Shown piece by piece: positions 1-8,460 of a stretch of 64,000 nt of DNA; positions within the stretch are counted from its first letter, which is position 1; every line of letters begins with the position of its first letter. The notes below the pieces were generated by a model, which did no database searches, was not told the origin of the DNA, and saw nothing but the letters and a program-made list of their open reading frames with translations. The stretch is from an uncultured Sphingomonadaceae bacterium (GTDB taxonomy: Bacteria > Pseudomonadota > Alphaproteobacteria > Sphingomonadales > Sphingomonadaceae), in contig CANMWO010000001.1 of NCBI GenBank assembly GCA_947501695.1, positions 496,001 through 560,000 of the forward strand, read 5' to 3'. Position numbers and translations under genes: made by a program.

Positions 1-103
1 CTTTCGCAGTTAAACTCTGTGCTCGCGACATGCCTATGCGCCAATGTCGTGTTACGATGGTTGCGCTAGTAATCTCTATTTCGGGTTCATCTAGTGATTT
101 TAA

Positions 104-445
104 TCAGATGCCGTAGCGTTTTTTGATATAGGCGAGCACGGCGCTACGGCGATTGCTTTTGATCTCAAAGCGGCCAGCGCGCACCGCCTGAGCAACTTCA
201 GGCGCTGTTTCACGATTGAGCTTGTTATGATACTCACAGCTTTTGCAGGTGATGTACCTGCGCACTTGTGCGCGGCCCCGCGTGATCACACGATTCTCAT
301 TTGAGATAAGGCTGTTGTTGCCTTTTCTGACATCCGTGCCCCAATCGTTGCCAGCGGTACCGCGGCCAGACGAACCCGAAGCAAATGCAACTGTAGAACT
401 GGCAACCAACGCTAACAATGTGGCAGAAATCAATACTCTCTTCAC
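104..445 (-). CDS. Small secreted CxxC protein, copy 1 (uncharacterised family)
   Basis: 113 aa, with a GTG start preceded by an AAGG-like site. Residues 1-22 look like a Sec signal peptide. The mature part begins Gly/Ser/Asn-rich, and the C-terminal half carries ITCKSCEY (Cys67 and Cys70), then a basic stretch ending AVLAYIKKRYGI. The C-terminal ~50 residues match the protein at 4469-4804: ITCKxCEY, VxAGxFxxK, RxAVLxY, RYxI. The CxxC is followed by Glu, not His, so it is not a normal haem c site. It could be a degenerate cytochrome domain or a metal or redox thiol site. I recognise no named family. The export prediction is fairly safe; the function is unknown. Confidence 0.75.
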   Translation of the reverse strand: MKRVLISATLLALVASSTVAFASGSSGRGTAGNDWGTDVRKGNNSLISNENRVITRGRAQVRRYITCKSCEYHNKLNRETAPEVAQAVRAGRFEIKSNRRSAVLAYIKKRYGI

Positions 446-795
446 CGGCCGTTACCTTTTTATACGAACAAAACTTCGCTTTCTCGCACTCGCGACTTTA
501 GCTGACGAGTTAGTTAGTATCCGAGATTTAGCATCGATGGAAGAGTAATGTGACCGATTGTACTTTCGCGCGTGAACATTGGCCCACAATGCTGGTTTCG
601 TGCGATCATCATCCTGGCCTGCTCCTCGCCTGCGTGAATTTATATCCATAAAAATGACATCCATTCGTCAGCAATGTCCGCTATTGTACCCATACAGACA
701 TAAGCGCAGTGACTGCAATATCCCGAAAATTGGTAATGCAGTCACTAATATTGGTAGTGCGAATATCGGTTCACAATGTCATGAGGCGAAACTGA
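446..795. other. Divergent intergenic region
   Basis: This 350-base gap lies between the CxxC protein (minus strand) and the methyltransferase (plus strand). It must carry both promoters. The only structure I see is the inverted repeat at 708-746. Short open frames here have no credible ribosome site or protein-like composition. Confidence 0.6.
708..746. promoter_or_regulatory. 10-bp perfect inverted repeat upstream of methyltransferase
   Basis: Arms AGTGACTGCA (708-717) and TGCAGTCACT (737-746) are separated by 19 bases. The second arm ends 49 bases before the methyltransferase ATG at 796. It could be a two-half-site operator or an RNA hairpin in the leader. No T-run follows, so it is not an obvious terminator. 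Confidence 0.5.
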
Positions 796-1377
796 ATGCA
801 GCTATTTTGGAAAATCCCTCTTATTGGTCGGGGCATATTCGCTGTCTGGGAAATTGACGCCAAGCGGAAATACCGGTTGACAAAAGACGGGATCAAGCGA
901 GCGGACAAGTTGCTTGAGATTGGTTCAGGCCCTGGCAGCGTTGTAAAGGTTTTTCGTGAACAAGGGCTGGATGTGACGGCGCTGGATATAGCCGACAACG
1001 GCTTTACGGATGACCTGAAACCTACCATATATGATGGCGATATCATGCCATTTGCGGACCGGTCATTTGATATCGCTTTGCTCCTGACCGTGTTGCACCA
1101 TACGGCTGAGCCGGACAACATCTTGCGGGAAGCCGGGCGCGTTTCAAAAAGATTGATCATTATGGAAGATGTCTATGACACTCCATTTCAGGCCGCTTAC
1201 ACCAAGCTGACGGACAAGATTACCAATATGGAATTTATCGGTCATCCCCACAGCAACCGGTCACATGCCGAATGGCTGGAAACTTTTGACCGCATGGGAT
1301 TCACCCTTCGCCACAGCGAAATCCATAGAGTAGCAAAATTTTACCAGCAGGCGGTCTATATCGTGGACACAGAATGA
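796..1377 (+). CDS. Class I SAM-dependent methyltransferase
   Basis: 193 aa, with GAGG 9 nt before the ATG. Motif I is EIGSGPG (residues 41-47); the acidic residue that would bind the ribose lies in VTALDIAD (~60-67). Motif IV-like LLTVLHHTAEP fits a Methyltransf_11 fold. The substrate cannot be read from the sequence. At under 200 aa it is compact but complete: the C-terminal strands and the closing VYIVD are present. It lies just upstream of the DUF547 and glycosyltransferase genes, so a role in surface-glycan or arsenosugar modification is possible but is inference. Confidence 0.8.
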   Translation: MQLFWKIPLIGRGIFAVWEIDAKRKYRLTKDGIKRADKLLEIGSGPGSVVKVFREQGLDVTALDIADNGFTDDLKPTIYDGDIMPFADRSFDIALLLTVLHHTAEPDNILREAGRVSKRLIIMEDVYDTPFQAAYTKLTDKITNMEFIGHPHSNRSHAEWLETFDRMGFTLRHSEIHRVAKFYQQAVYIVDTE

Positions 1378-1500
1378 AAAGGCGCGGCGGCGATATTCGC
1401 ATCAGATCATTTTTTGGAGCATTGTAACGCTTACCGGTTTTAGGACGAATATTGGTTATACATTCCGAATACATCACATAATTATTCCACAAGGCTCGAC

Positions 1501-2454
1501 ATGAAACATCGCTATATCGCTCTATTGTCCCTTCTCGTTTCTGCGCCCGCACAGGCGGCGGGTTTTGATCATTCCAGCTGGAATGATCTTTTGGCCGAAA
1601 ATGTTGAAATGGTGCCGGACGGCAGTTCCTCGACTGTAAACTATGCAGAATTTGAGGAAGACCGTGCCGTGCTGAAATTCTATCTGGATGCGATGGCTCA
1701 GGTCAGCCGCGCTGAGTTTGATGCCTGGTCGAAACCGGATCAACTCGCTTTCCTGATCAATGCCTATAACGCCTGGACGGTCGAATTAATTCTTAGGCAA
1801 TATCCCGATTTGGTGTCGATCAAGGAACTGGGGTCGCTAACCCAGTCACCCTGGCAAAAGGCTTTTATCCCGCTCTTGGGCGAGACATTATCGCTCGACA
1901 ATGTCGAGCATGACATTATCCGCGGCAGCGGACTATATAATGACCCTCGCATCCATTTTGGTGTGAACTGTGCAAGCATTGGTTGCCCGGCCTTGCTCAA
2001 CGAAGCATTTGTTGGAAGCAAGTTGGAACAACAATTGGATATGATGACCAAGGGTTTTTTGAGCGACCGCACTCGTAACCGGCTTGAGGATGGAAATCTC
2101 GCTGTGTCGAGCATCTTCAACTGGTATGGTGATGATTTTGAACAAGGCTGGCGCGGCGCCGAAACGCTGGACGAATTTTTCGCGCTTTATGCCGATAGTC
2201 TTGGGCTGTCCGCCGCTGATGTCGAAGCGCTTGATAGCGGTGATATGGAAATTACATTTCTGGAATATGACTGGCGGCTCAATGATAGCAAAGGACCGGG
2301 CACCGTCAAGAATTCGAACTTCATCTCGCCAATTTGGCTGATAAGGTCAAACCCCATGCTCGGGGCCGCAGCTGGCGGTGTTCTGTTGGTGCTAGTTGGC
2401 GGAACCATATTTTTCATCCGTCGGCGGCGCCGCAGGAAAGCAACGCAAGCTTAA
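1501..2454 (+). CDS. DUF547 domain protein, secreted and C-terminally membrane anchored
   Basis: 317 aa, ATG with AAGG 6 nt upstream. Residues 1-19 are a signal peptide (cut near AQA-AG). The DUF547 core shows FLINAYNAWTV, the cysteine motif NCASIGCPAL and a closing FLEYDWRLN. Near the C-terminus is one hydrophobic helix (AAGGVLLVLVGGTIFFI) followed by a poly-Arg stop-transfer tail, so the domain should face the periplasm with the tail in the cytoplasm. The biochemical role of DUF547 is not established. Its stop overlaps by 4 bases the stop of the convergent glycosyltransferase gene. Confidence 0.85.
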   Translation: MKHRYIALLSLLVSAPAQAAGFDHSSWNDLLAENVEMVPDGSSSTVNYAEFEEDRAVLKFYLDAMAQVSRAEFDAWSKPDQLAFLINAYNAWTVELILRQYPDLVSIKELGSLTQSPWQKAFIPLLGETLSLDNVEHDIIRGSGLYNDPRIHFGVNCASIGCPALLNEAFVGSKLEQQLDMMTKGFLSDRTRNRLEDGNLAVSSIFNWYGDDFEQGWRGAETLDEFFALYADSLGLSAADVEALDSGDMEITFLEYDWRLNDSKGPGTVKNSNFISPIWLIRSNPMLGAAAGGVLLVLVGGTIFFIRRRRRRKATQA

Positions 2455-4472
2455 CGGAAGAAAGCTTCCCGCCCGATAACATATAATATCTTATTCCCCG
2501 CGAGCAGCACGCCACGAACCGTACCTGATATTTTCGATATACCGATGCGGCGACGGTAATTGGCCGGACGTTCGGTTATGCGCATATCCTGTTGCACAGC
2601 CTTGACCTGCATCTCAATGGTCCAACCAAAATCCCTGTCTGCCATATTCAGACTCTCAAGCGCATCGGCACGAATAGCTCGGAACGGACCGAGGTCGGTC
2701 ATTCTTTTGCCCCAAATCAGCCAGATCAATCTGGTCGCAAGCCAATTACCAAATTGTTGCGGGAAGGTCATGGCCCCTGCCTGCTTTTGCCCCAAGGCCC
2801 GTGATCCGATGACCAGATCGGTGGTGCCATCTATCAGCGGTGCAATCAATGCAGGGCCTTCCTCCGGAACATCTGCACCATCCCCGTCCATGAACAGAAA
2901 TATATTCGTATCTTGAGGGGCGGCAGCTATACCCGCCAAACACGCAGCGCCATAGCCGCGCTTTGGCTCTCGTATAATTGTCGCCCCGGCGGCCAGCGCC
3001 TGTTGCGTGGTGTCGTCGGTAGAGCCATTGTCAGCGACAATAATGCGAGGCGGGGCAGACCAGTTTTGCGATTGGAGATCGCGAACGACCGCTCCGATTG
3101 AGTTTTCCTCGTTCAGTGCCGGGATAATGACGGCGACTTGAGGCTGCGCAATTGGTGTGCGCAAAACCTCTGTCGGATCGCCAGCGTTGTTTTCTCTTTG
3201 AAACCGCAGAAAATCCCAGCCAGCCGCGGCCAGCAATATAATGATCTGAGCCACCCAAGCCATCCAATGCACTTCAAAATCCCTCAGCGCCGGGTTTTCA
3301 AGGTTAAGCCCCGTCAGATAGCTGAGCGGCAATGCGACTGCCGCCGCGAAAGGCCAGACCATGCGGCTTTTTGTCGCAAACGGTAATATCCACAATAGAT
3401 ACCAGGCGTTCACCGCGGGTGCGAACAGCAGAATAATGCCGAATATCATCGCTATCGGTGCAACTTCTAAACTGCGGGTTCGGGCATGTAGGACCATGAT
3501 GATACCAATACCGATCAATGCAGCGCTCAGCCTTGCTATCGAGGAAGGCAGCAGGGCATCAAGCAACGCAAAGCCCATGGGGTTATAATACCAATCAGCC
3601 GCGAAAATGCCGGTTGATTCGAATCCTGCACCCTGTCCCTGGAACAGGAAGATGCCATAGATAACCGCCGATGTTGCCATAGCCGATGCCACGGCCCGCC
3701 ATCCCATTCGCAAAAGCAGGGGCCAAAGGGCGAGCGCGACAATTTTGGCACCTGCGGCTAATCCGAAGAATAAGCCAGCGGCCAGCGGATAACGCTTTGC
3801 CAATAATATTCCCGCCAGCAGCAACATTGCCATTATGCCGTCGGGATGAATGTGAATGATTGTTTCTGCCAATACCAAAGGGCACCAAGCATATAGTGCT
3901 GCTTTTTCAGGACTGGTCCAACGTAGCAGCAACGCCACGAGGATCAGGTTGATGATAGCAAAAACTATCCGCAACCCTATCGGATCCGTGCCAGCGGACA
4001 GATAGGCCAGCGAGAATATAAATTGCAACGTTGGGCCGTAAATTGTCGACAAATGCGGATTGTTCACTCCATCCAGGGTCAGCGCAAGCCTGCTATCGGG
4101 GAGTGTCTTTCCAAAAAATTCGGCCGGCGCAACACCATAAGGTGTACCCGATATTATCGACCTCCAGCCATCCCAAATGAACCGGAAATAGTCATCTTCA
4201 AAGGCTGCAAAGCCAAAGATCGCCATGATATGAAGAATCAGGGCAACGCCGAATACCGTTCGGACCGTCAATGCCGTTGATCGCCAGATGCCGATGAAAA
4301 CGGCCAAGCTACCAAAGCTCAGCAACGCAACATAGGGTAGGACAGTGCTTTCATCGCTTTGCGATAACAACACAAGCCCGGCGGTGGCCGCAATTGCCAC
4401 CACCGCAGTCAATATAGTGGAAAATCCCATTGCTATGCCGTCAGGCCGGGCGGCAGTCGCTTGTTGGCTCAA
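2451..4472 (-). CDS. Fusion of multi-pass GT-C-like membrane protein with GT2 polyprenyl-phosphate sugar synthase
   Basis: 673 aa. Residues 1 to ~430 are about a dozen hydrophobic helices of mannosyltransferase type (RFIWDGWRSIISGTPYG gives an acidic residue in the first large loop). Residues ~445-673 are a GT2 domain: VAVIIPALNEENSIG, ADNGSTDD, then MDGDGAD as the metal-binding DxD, closing like dolichol-phosphate mannosyltransferases. One polypeptide may thus make a lipid-linked sugar and transfer it. The TTG start overlaps the TGA of the upstream small protein (TTGA). An ATG at 4430 is the alternative start; neither has a strong ribosome site. The acceptor is unknown. Confidence 0.82.
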   Translation of the reverse strand: MSQQATAARPDGIAMGFSTILTAVVAIAATAGLVLLSQSDESTVLPYVALLSFGSLAVFIGIWRSTALTVRTVFGVALILHIMAIFGFAAFEDDYFRFIWDGWRSIISGTPYGVAPAEFFGKTLPDSRLALTLDGVNNPHLSTIYGPTLQFIFSLAYLSAGTDPIGLRIVFAIINLILVALLLRWTSPEKAALYAWCPLVLAETIIHIHPDGIMAMLLLAGILLAKRYPLAAGLFFGLAAGAKIVALALWPLLLRMGWRAVASAMATSAVIYGIFLFQGQGAGFESTGIFAADWYYNPMGFALLDALLPSSIARLSAALIGIGIIMVLHARTRSLEVAPIAMIFGIILLFAPAVNAWYLLWILPFATKSRMVWPFAAAVALPLSYLTGLNLENPALRDFEVHWMAWVAQIIILLAAAGWDFLRFQRENNAGDPTEVLRTPIAQPQVAVIIPALNEENSIGAVVRDLQSQNWSAPPRIIVADNGSTDDTTQQALAAGATIIREPKRGYGAACLAGIAAAPQDTNIFLFMDGDGADVPEEGPALIAPLIDGTTDLVIGSRALGQKQAGAMTFPQQFGNWLATRLIWLIWGKRMTDLGPFRAIRADALESLNMADRDFGWTIEMQVKAVQQDMRITERPANYRRRIGISKISGTVRGVLLAGNKILYVIGREAFFR

Positions 4473-4804
4473 GGAACGATGCTATAACGTTCAGACATAT
4501 AATAGAGTACGGCTTGCCGCTGCCTATCTTTCAGATTAAACTCGCCAGCTTTCACCCTGGCGGCGACTGCACGTGCTGTTTTACCATCGGTAAAGCCACC
4601 CTTATACTCGCACTTCTTGCAAGTAATACGCTTTTTGAACGCTCTTTTGCCTTTGCTAAACGCCGCTGCACGAGGATCGCGTGGTTGAGACGCGCCAAAT
4701 CCGCCACCGCCACTATAACCTCCGCCGCCACCGCCGCCAGACGCCAATGCCGGTGCCGCAACCATCATAGATACTGTTGCCAAAATTAAGCTCAGCTTTT
4801 TCAT
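4469..4804 (-). CDS. Small secreted CxxC protein, copy 2 (uncharacterised family)
   Basis: 111 aa, ATG with a strong TAGGAG site. The signal peptide is residues 1-22, followed by a glycine-rich linker and RITCKKCEY (Cys62, Cys65), then a basic C-terminal domain ending YYMSERYSIVP. It is a paralogue of the protein at 104-445. It overlaps the start of the membrane/GT2 fusion by 4 bases, so the two are probably co-translated, linking this family to cell-surface glycosylation. The function is not recognised; the conserved Cys pair could bind metal or act in redox. Confidence 0.8.
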   Translation of the reverse strand: MKKLSLILATVSMMVAAPALASGGGGGGGYSGGGGFGASQPRDPRAAAFSKGKRAFKKRITCKKCEYKGGFTDGKTARAVAARVKAGEFNLKDRQRQAVLYYMSERYSIVP

Positions 4805-4996
4805 TTTGCACTCCTAAATTATCAGTCTGGGTTTTGAACCCTCAGTATAATTTCGGAGAAGCATAGCATTTTGTTACAGGCTGGTTTGAAAATAATGAAA
4901 TTTATGTAACGATATAGCCGTTTCAATCGAACCATGTGCTACTCAGCCGCCGTCATAAGGACACCAAAGCATGCTTATTTTGGCCGGACCCGGCTC

Positions 4997-5581
4997 ATGA
5001 ATACTGTTCGGTTGGTGCTCTTCACCCGTTATCCGGTTCCTGGATCTGCGAAAACACGGCTGATCCCGGCATTGGGCAAAGACGGGGCGGCGACCATACA
5101 TAAGCAGCTGACCGAGCGAACAGTGGAGACGCTAAAGCAAATCGGTGAGCCTCTCGAAATCCGGTATAGCGGCGGTGATGCGAATGCCTTTAACCGTTGG
5201 TTGGGTAGCGACCTTATTTATGAACCGCAGGTAGAAGGCGACCTGACAGACCGTCTATTGGCCGCGATCGACCCCGCGCCTGTCATATGTTTAGGGTCCG
5301 ATACGCCTGATTTATCTGCCAGCCATTTGAATGCGGCGATTGATGCTTTGCAAAAGTCCGACGTAGTTATTGGGCCGGCAGATGACGGCGGCTATTATCT
5401 TATCGGCATAGCAAAGCCCTATCCCTTTCTATTTCAAAATATGCGCTGGAGTACGGAACATGTTATGCCCGATACGCTTGATCGATTGCGACAGCACAAG
5501 ATTGGATTTGAGATTTTGGAAACATTGCATGACTGCGACCGCCCTGAGGATCTGGATCGATGGCCATGGCTGAATCCATAA
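4997..5581 (+). CDS. TIGR04282-type (DUF2064) sugar/nucleotidyl transferase, arsenosugar-associated
   Basis: 194 aa from ATG 4997, which gives the typical N-terminus MNTVRLVLFTRYPVPGSAKTR; the open frame extends 63 nt further up but without family character. Features are a GT-A-like N-terminus (FTRYPVPGSAKTRL), ICLGSDTPDLSASH and GPADDGGYYLIG, as in DUF2064. The family is found next to TIGR04283 glycosyltransferases in arsenosugar or rSAM-associated clusters. The next gene starts 22 nt before this one ends, so they form an operon. The reaction is unproven; a transferase acting on an activated sugar is likely. Confidence 0.85.
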   Translation: MNTVRLVLFTRYPVPGSAKTRLIPALGKDGAATIHKQLTERTVETLKQIGEPLEIRYSGGDANAFNRWLGSDLIYEPQVEGDLTDRLLAAIDPAPVICLGSDTPDLSASHLNAAIDALQKSDVVIGPADDGGYYLIGIAKPYPFLFQNMRWSTEHVMPDTLDRLRQHKIGFEILETLHDCDRPEDLDRWPWLNP

Positions 5582-6306
5582 ACCGGGTTACTATATTGAT
5601 CCCGATGCTTAATGAAGAACGGGCATTGCCCAACACTTTGGATTGCGTCAGATCGCTGGATCCACCGGCGGACCAGGTTTTGATTGTTGACGGTGGCAGC
5701 TCCGATGCCTCTGTCGCGCTTGTGCAGGCAGCGGGACTGAAAGTCATCGGTGCACCAAAAACAGGACGCGGAGCACAGATTAATTTCGGAGTACGGGAAG
5801 CGCAGGGTGAGATTGTCTGCATACTACATGCCGACAGCATATTGCCAACAGATGCCGTTACAGTGATCCGTTCTGCGATGGCCGACGGAAGAACGGGTTT
5901 GGCCAGCTTCACACCGCGTATCGCTGGACCACAGGGTACCCGTTGGGGTTCGACCCTGCATAACTGGATAAAGACCTGGTACGCGCCACTCCTTACTCGG
6001 CCACATTTGTTCATTCGCGGTGTGCGGCTGCTATTCGGTGACCATGCGATGTTTTTCAGGCGGGAACAGTTTCTGGAAATTGGTGGCTGCGATGAGCGGC
6101 TGGTGGTGATGGAAGAAGCCGATCTTTGCATCAAGCTGTCCCGCTTTGGCAAAATCCGTATGATACCGCGCTGGGTCTGGACTTCGGATAGGCGAATTAC
6201 TGCATGGGGCCGATGGCGGGCCAACTGGATTTATCTGAAAGTTGGAATGATGTGGGCCATGGGTGCCCGCGAACGACTAGCTGATGAATATCCCGATATT
6301 CGCTAA
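5560..6306 (+). CDS. TIGR04283-type GT2 glycosyltransferase, arsenosugar-associated
   Basis: 248 aa. The GT2 fold shows ILIPMLNEERALPNTLD, IVDGGSSDAS, ARGAQINFG-like GRGAQINFG, and the catalytic DxD equivalent LHADSILP. The closing WGRWRANWIYLKVGMMWAMG is typical of the family. It overlaps the preceding DUF2064 gene and is convergent with the SDR-ArsM run. In characterised arsenosugar loci this family is thought to build the sugar part; here that is inferred from context. Confidence 0.87.
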   Translation: MAMAESINRVTILIPMLNEERALPNTLDCVRSLDPPADQVLIVDGGSSDASVALVQAAGLKVIGAPKTGRGAQINFGVREAQGEIVCILHADSILPTDAVTVIRSAMADGRTGLASFTPRIAGPQGTRWGSTLHNWIKTWYAPLLTRPHLFIRGVRLLFGDHAMFFRREQFLEIGGCDERLVVMEEADLCIKLSRFGKIRMIPRWVWTSDRRITAWGRWRANWIYLKVGMMWAMGARERLADEYPDIR

Positions 6307-6318
6307 CCTTATATAATC

Positions 6319-6345
6319 TGGCCCGACGTTTATTGGGCCATTTTA
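6319..6345 (+). terminator. Hairpin with short T-run after the transferase pair
   Basis: Stem TGGCCC / GGGCCA (6319-6324, 6335-6340) with a 10-base loop, followed by TTTTA, begins 13 nt after the TIGR04283 stop. It overlaps the last codons of the convergent SDR gene. The short T-run makes it a moderate terminator candidate. Confidence 0.45.
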
Positions 6346-7400
6346 CGGGGTGGTCGCGCATCGCGGATGAAACCGCTTTTGATGCAATGCTCGATCATTC
6401 TTTCCAATGCTGCAAGATCAACGGTTGGGCAGGTTCGTCCATTGATTTGGCGTAGATTGTCGGTTTTAAAGTGGGGACAGCGTTGAAAATAGCTGGCGTA
6501 AAAAGCAGCAACATGCGTGTGTAGTCGACGTTCCAATTCCGGTAATTCTTGAACGGCGAAGATCTCAGGACGCAATAAACTGGGCGGATCCAAATGGTCA
6601 AACAGGCTAATCGCTTCGGCGAGCAGGGTAGTGGGAATAGCAGCACCTGACGTAAGGTGAATAATCTGCCCCTCCGCCTTGTCCCAATGGCTTACAATGT
6701 CAGTCAGTCCGCCCACAACATGGTCGATAGGAACAAAATCCAGCGTCGCCTCGGTCGCTACGGGGAGCCGAGTAATATGACCTTCTGCAATCAATCGGAA
6801 CAGCTGATAGAAGCTATCAAAGCGATGAAAGCTGCCATCATCATGTGCCCCAACAACGATGCTGGGCCGAGCAATGACTGCGCGCCTGTCCGCTGCGAGC
6901 ACCAGCGCCTCTCCCGCCGCCTTTGATCGCTCATAACCATTAGCGAAAATCTGATCAGGTGCGCATGCTGCTTCGGCAATTGGTCCGTCTTTAAGTCCGC
7001 AAACATAAGCTGTGCTTACGTGAAGGAAGCGGGCATTGGGTAAGGCCGCAAGAACATTGAAGACACCATTAATATTGACGGTTTGATAGACATCTGCGCA
7101 GGCATTGAAATCAGTGGTAGCGGCACAATGAATGACCAAATCAATCTGGTGCTGGAGCAATATCAAGGCGCGATCATCGAGACCAAGTTTGGGCAATGTC
7201 ACATCTCCGGTCAGCTTTGCTACGCAGCCAGCTTCAGGCATGACATCTGCAAAATCGCTAGCGGCCAACAACCGCCCGTCATTTGCATATATGTCGCGAG
7301 TTTTCCGGACCAGCGCGACGACCGCATGGCCAGCGGCAACCAACCGCGCAGTGAGCTCTCCGCCGATAGTTCCCGTTGCACCTGTGAGCAATATATTCAC
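6330..7400 (-). CDS. SDR / NAD-dependent epimerase-thioester-reductase-like protein
   Basis: 356 aa from a GTG at 7400, giving VNILLTGATGTIGGEL; the frame stays open upstream, but that part overlaps ArsM and lacks family character. The Rossmann motif is TGATGTIG, the catalytic tyrosine/lysine are in GYERSKAAGEAL, and HVSTAYVCG supplies the Ser/Thr. The architecture is closest to the NAD_binding_4 (male-sterility/thioester-reductase) branch of SDRs. It starts 4 nt after the ArsM stop, so the two are coupled. A role in finishing an arsenosugar or arsenolipid is context inference only. Confidence 0.8.
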   Translation of the reverse strand: MNILLTGATGTIGGELTARLVAAGHAVVALVRKTRDIYANDGRLLAASDFADVMPEAGCVAKLTGDVTLPKLGLDDRALILLQHQIDLVIHCAATTDFNACADVYQTVNINGVFNVLAALPNARFLHVSTAYVCGLKDGPIAEAACAPDQIFANGYERSKAAGEALVLAADRRAVIARPSIVVGAHDDGSFHRFDSFYQLFRLIAEGHITRLPVATEATLDFVPIDHVVGGLTDIVSHWDKAEGQIIHLTSGAAIPTTLLAEAISLFDHLDPPSLLRPEIFAVQELPELERRLHTHVAAFYASYFQRCPHFKTDNLRQINGRTCPTVDLAALERMIEHCIKSGFIRDARPPRKMAQ

Positions 7401-7404
7401 GGTG

Positions 7405-8460
7405 TCAGCAGCAAGGCGCTGGATCTGCTTCTGCACCGCTCGTGACGGATGTATAGGGCATGCTGCTGCCGCATCCTTCAAACACGCCATAGTGACGAGA
7501 AAAGTCGCCAATAAAATCAAAATAGGGCGCGAAGCGTGTGTCGGACAGCATACGCCATGAATTACCGCAAATCGGAAAAACCCGGCCGACCTCGATCGTG
7601 TGTCCCTTGTCCAGTTCGAACAGGCGCTCCTGTCCCTCTATGCCGCCTTTGTAGATCACGGCTTGACCATAATCTTCGCACTCAGGCTCAAGCTCCTCAA
7701 GTTTGAAAAGTCGATAGGTTGCCGAGTAGAAATTTATTCCATCCAGCATTTCGACAATTCGCGCATCACCAATGCCAAGCGAGCGATCTTTTACCAGACG
7801 CGGGTCGTCGAAACCGGCGCTCTTCGCCTGTGCCATGAAATCACCCCAATACAGGGCGCCGGAGAGGCATTCACCGTGAAGGACCGGATCATCCAGCAGA
7901 TCCGCTGGCACGCGGCGGTCGGCATAGACATCGGAAAAATACAGCTCGCCACCGGGCTTCAAAAGATTGAAAGCTGCCCGAAAAACCGCAGCTTTGTCTG
8001 CCACCAGATTAATGACACAGTTGGAGACGATAATGTCGAAACTGTTGGGTTCGAGGTTCAATTCGTCAAGCTTTTCAATATCGCCTTCGATAAAGCGGAC
8101 ATTGCTTTGCGCATAGCCAAAGCGTTCGCGGTGCCATTCGATATGGCGATTGGCGACTTCGAGCTGCGCAGCCGTAGCATCAACGCCGACAACGGCGCCA
8201 TCTTCGCCAACAAGTTGCGCCAACAAATAGGCGTCTTGGCCTGATCCAGAACCCAGATCGAGTATGCGCGCGTCATCGATTAATTGCGGAGTAACAAGGC
8301 CGCAACCATAATAACGACCTTTCACTTCTTCATGCACGTTATCCAGTGCTGCTCTGACGCGGGCATCCGGCGCATCGGCCATGGTGCAGGCGTCAGTCAG
8401 TAGGTCGGATGTTCCTGCAAGGACTTCCCCATAATATTTCTGGCTATTTTCAAGTTTCAT
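7405..8460 (-). CDS. arsM: ArsM-like arsenite S-adenosylmethionine methyltransferase
   Basis: 351 aa from ATG 8460, chosen because GGAGCC lies just upstream; a longer frame to 8496 has no such site. SAM motif I is ILDLGSGSGQDAYLL. Cysteines sit where ArsM binds As(III): TDACT near the N-terminus, SNCVINL, and HGECLSGALYWGDF. A C-terminal domain adds FPICGNSW and ends in CC. This length and the tail match the longer arsenosugar-type ArsM. The enzyme would methylate arsenite to mono- or dimethylarsenic in the cytoplasm. It lies between the pit and SDR genes. I see no ArsR-type regulator in the window. Confidence 0.88.
   Translation of the reverse strand: MKLENSQKYYGEVLAGTSDLLTDACTMADAPDARVRAALDNVHEEVKGRYYGCGLVTPQLIDDARILDLGSGSGQDAYLLAQLVGEDGAVVGVDATAAQLEVANRHIEWHRERFGYAQSNVRFIEGDIEKLDELNLEPNSFDIIVSNCVINLVADKAAVFRAAFNLLKPGGELYFSDVYADRRVPADLLDDPVLHGECLSGALYWGDFMAQAKSAGFDDPRLVKDRSLGIGDARIVEMLDGINFYSATYRLFKLEELEPECEDYGQAVIYKGGIEGQERLFELDKGHTIEVGRVFPICGNSWRMLSDTRFAPYFDFIGDFSRHYGVFEGCGSSMPYTSVTSGAEADPAPCC

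Noticed and set aside
5463-6224. Open frame of 253 codons on the minus strand
   Set aside because: Antisense to the two well-supported transferase genes; its composition (Ser/Arg-rich) is that of a shadow frame.
7600-8244. Open frame of 214 codons on the plus strand
   Set aside because: It lies wholly antisense to arsM, whose cysteine and SAM motifs are clear; the translated chain has no domain character.
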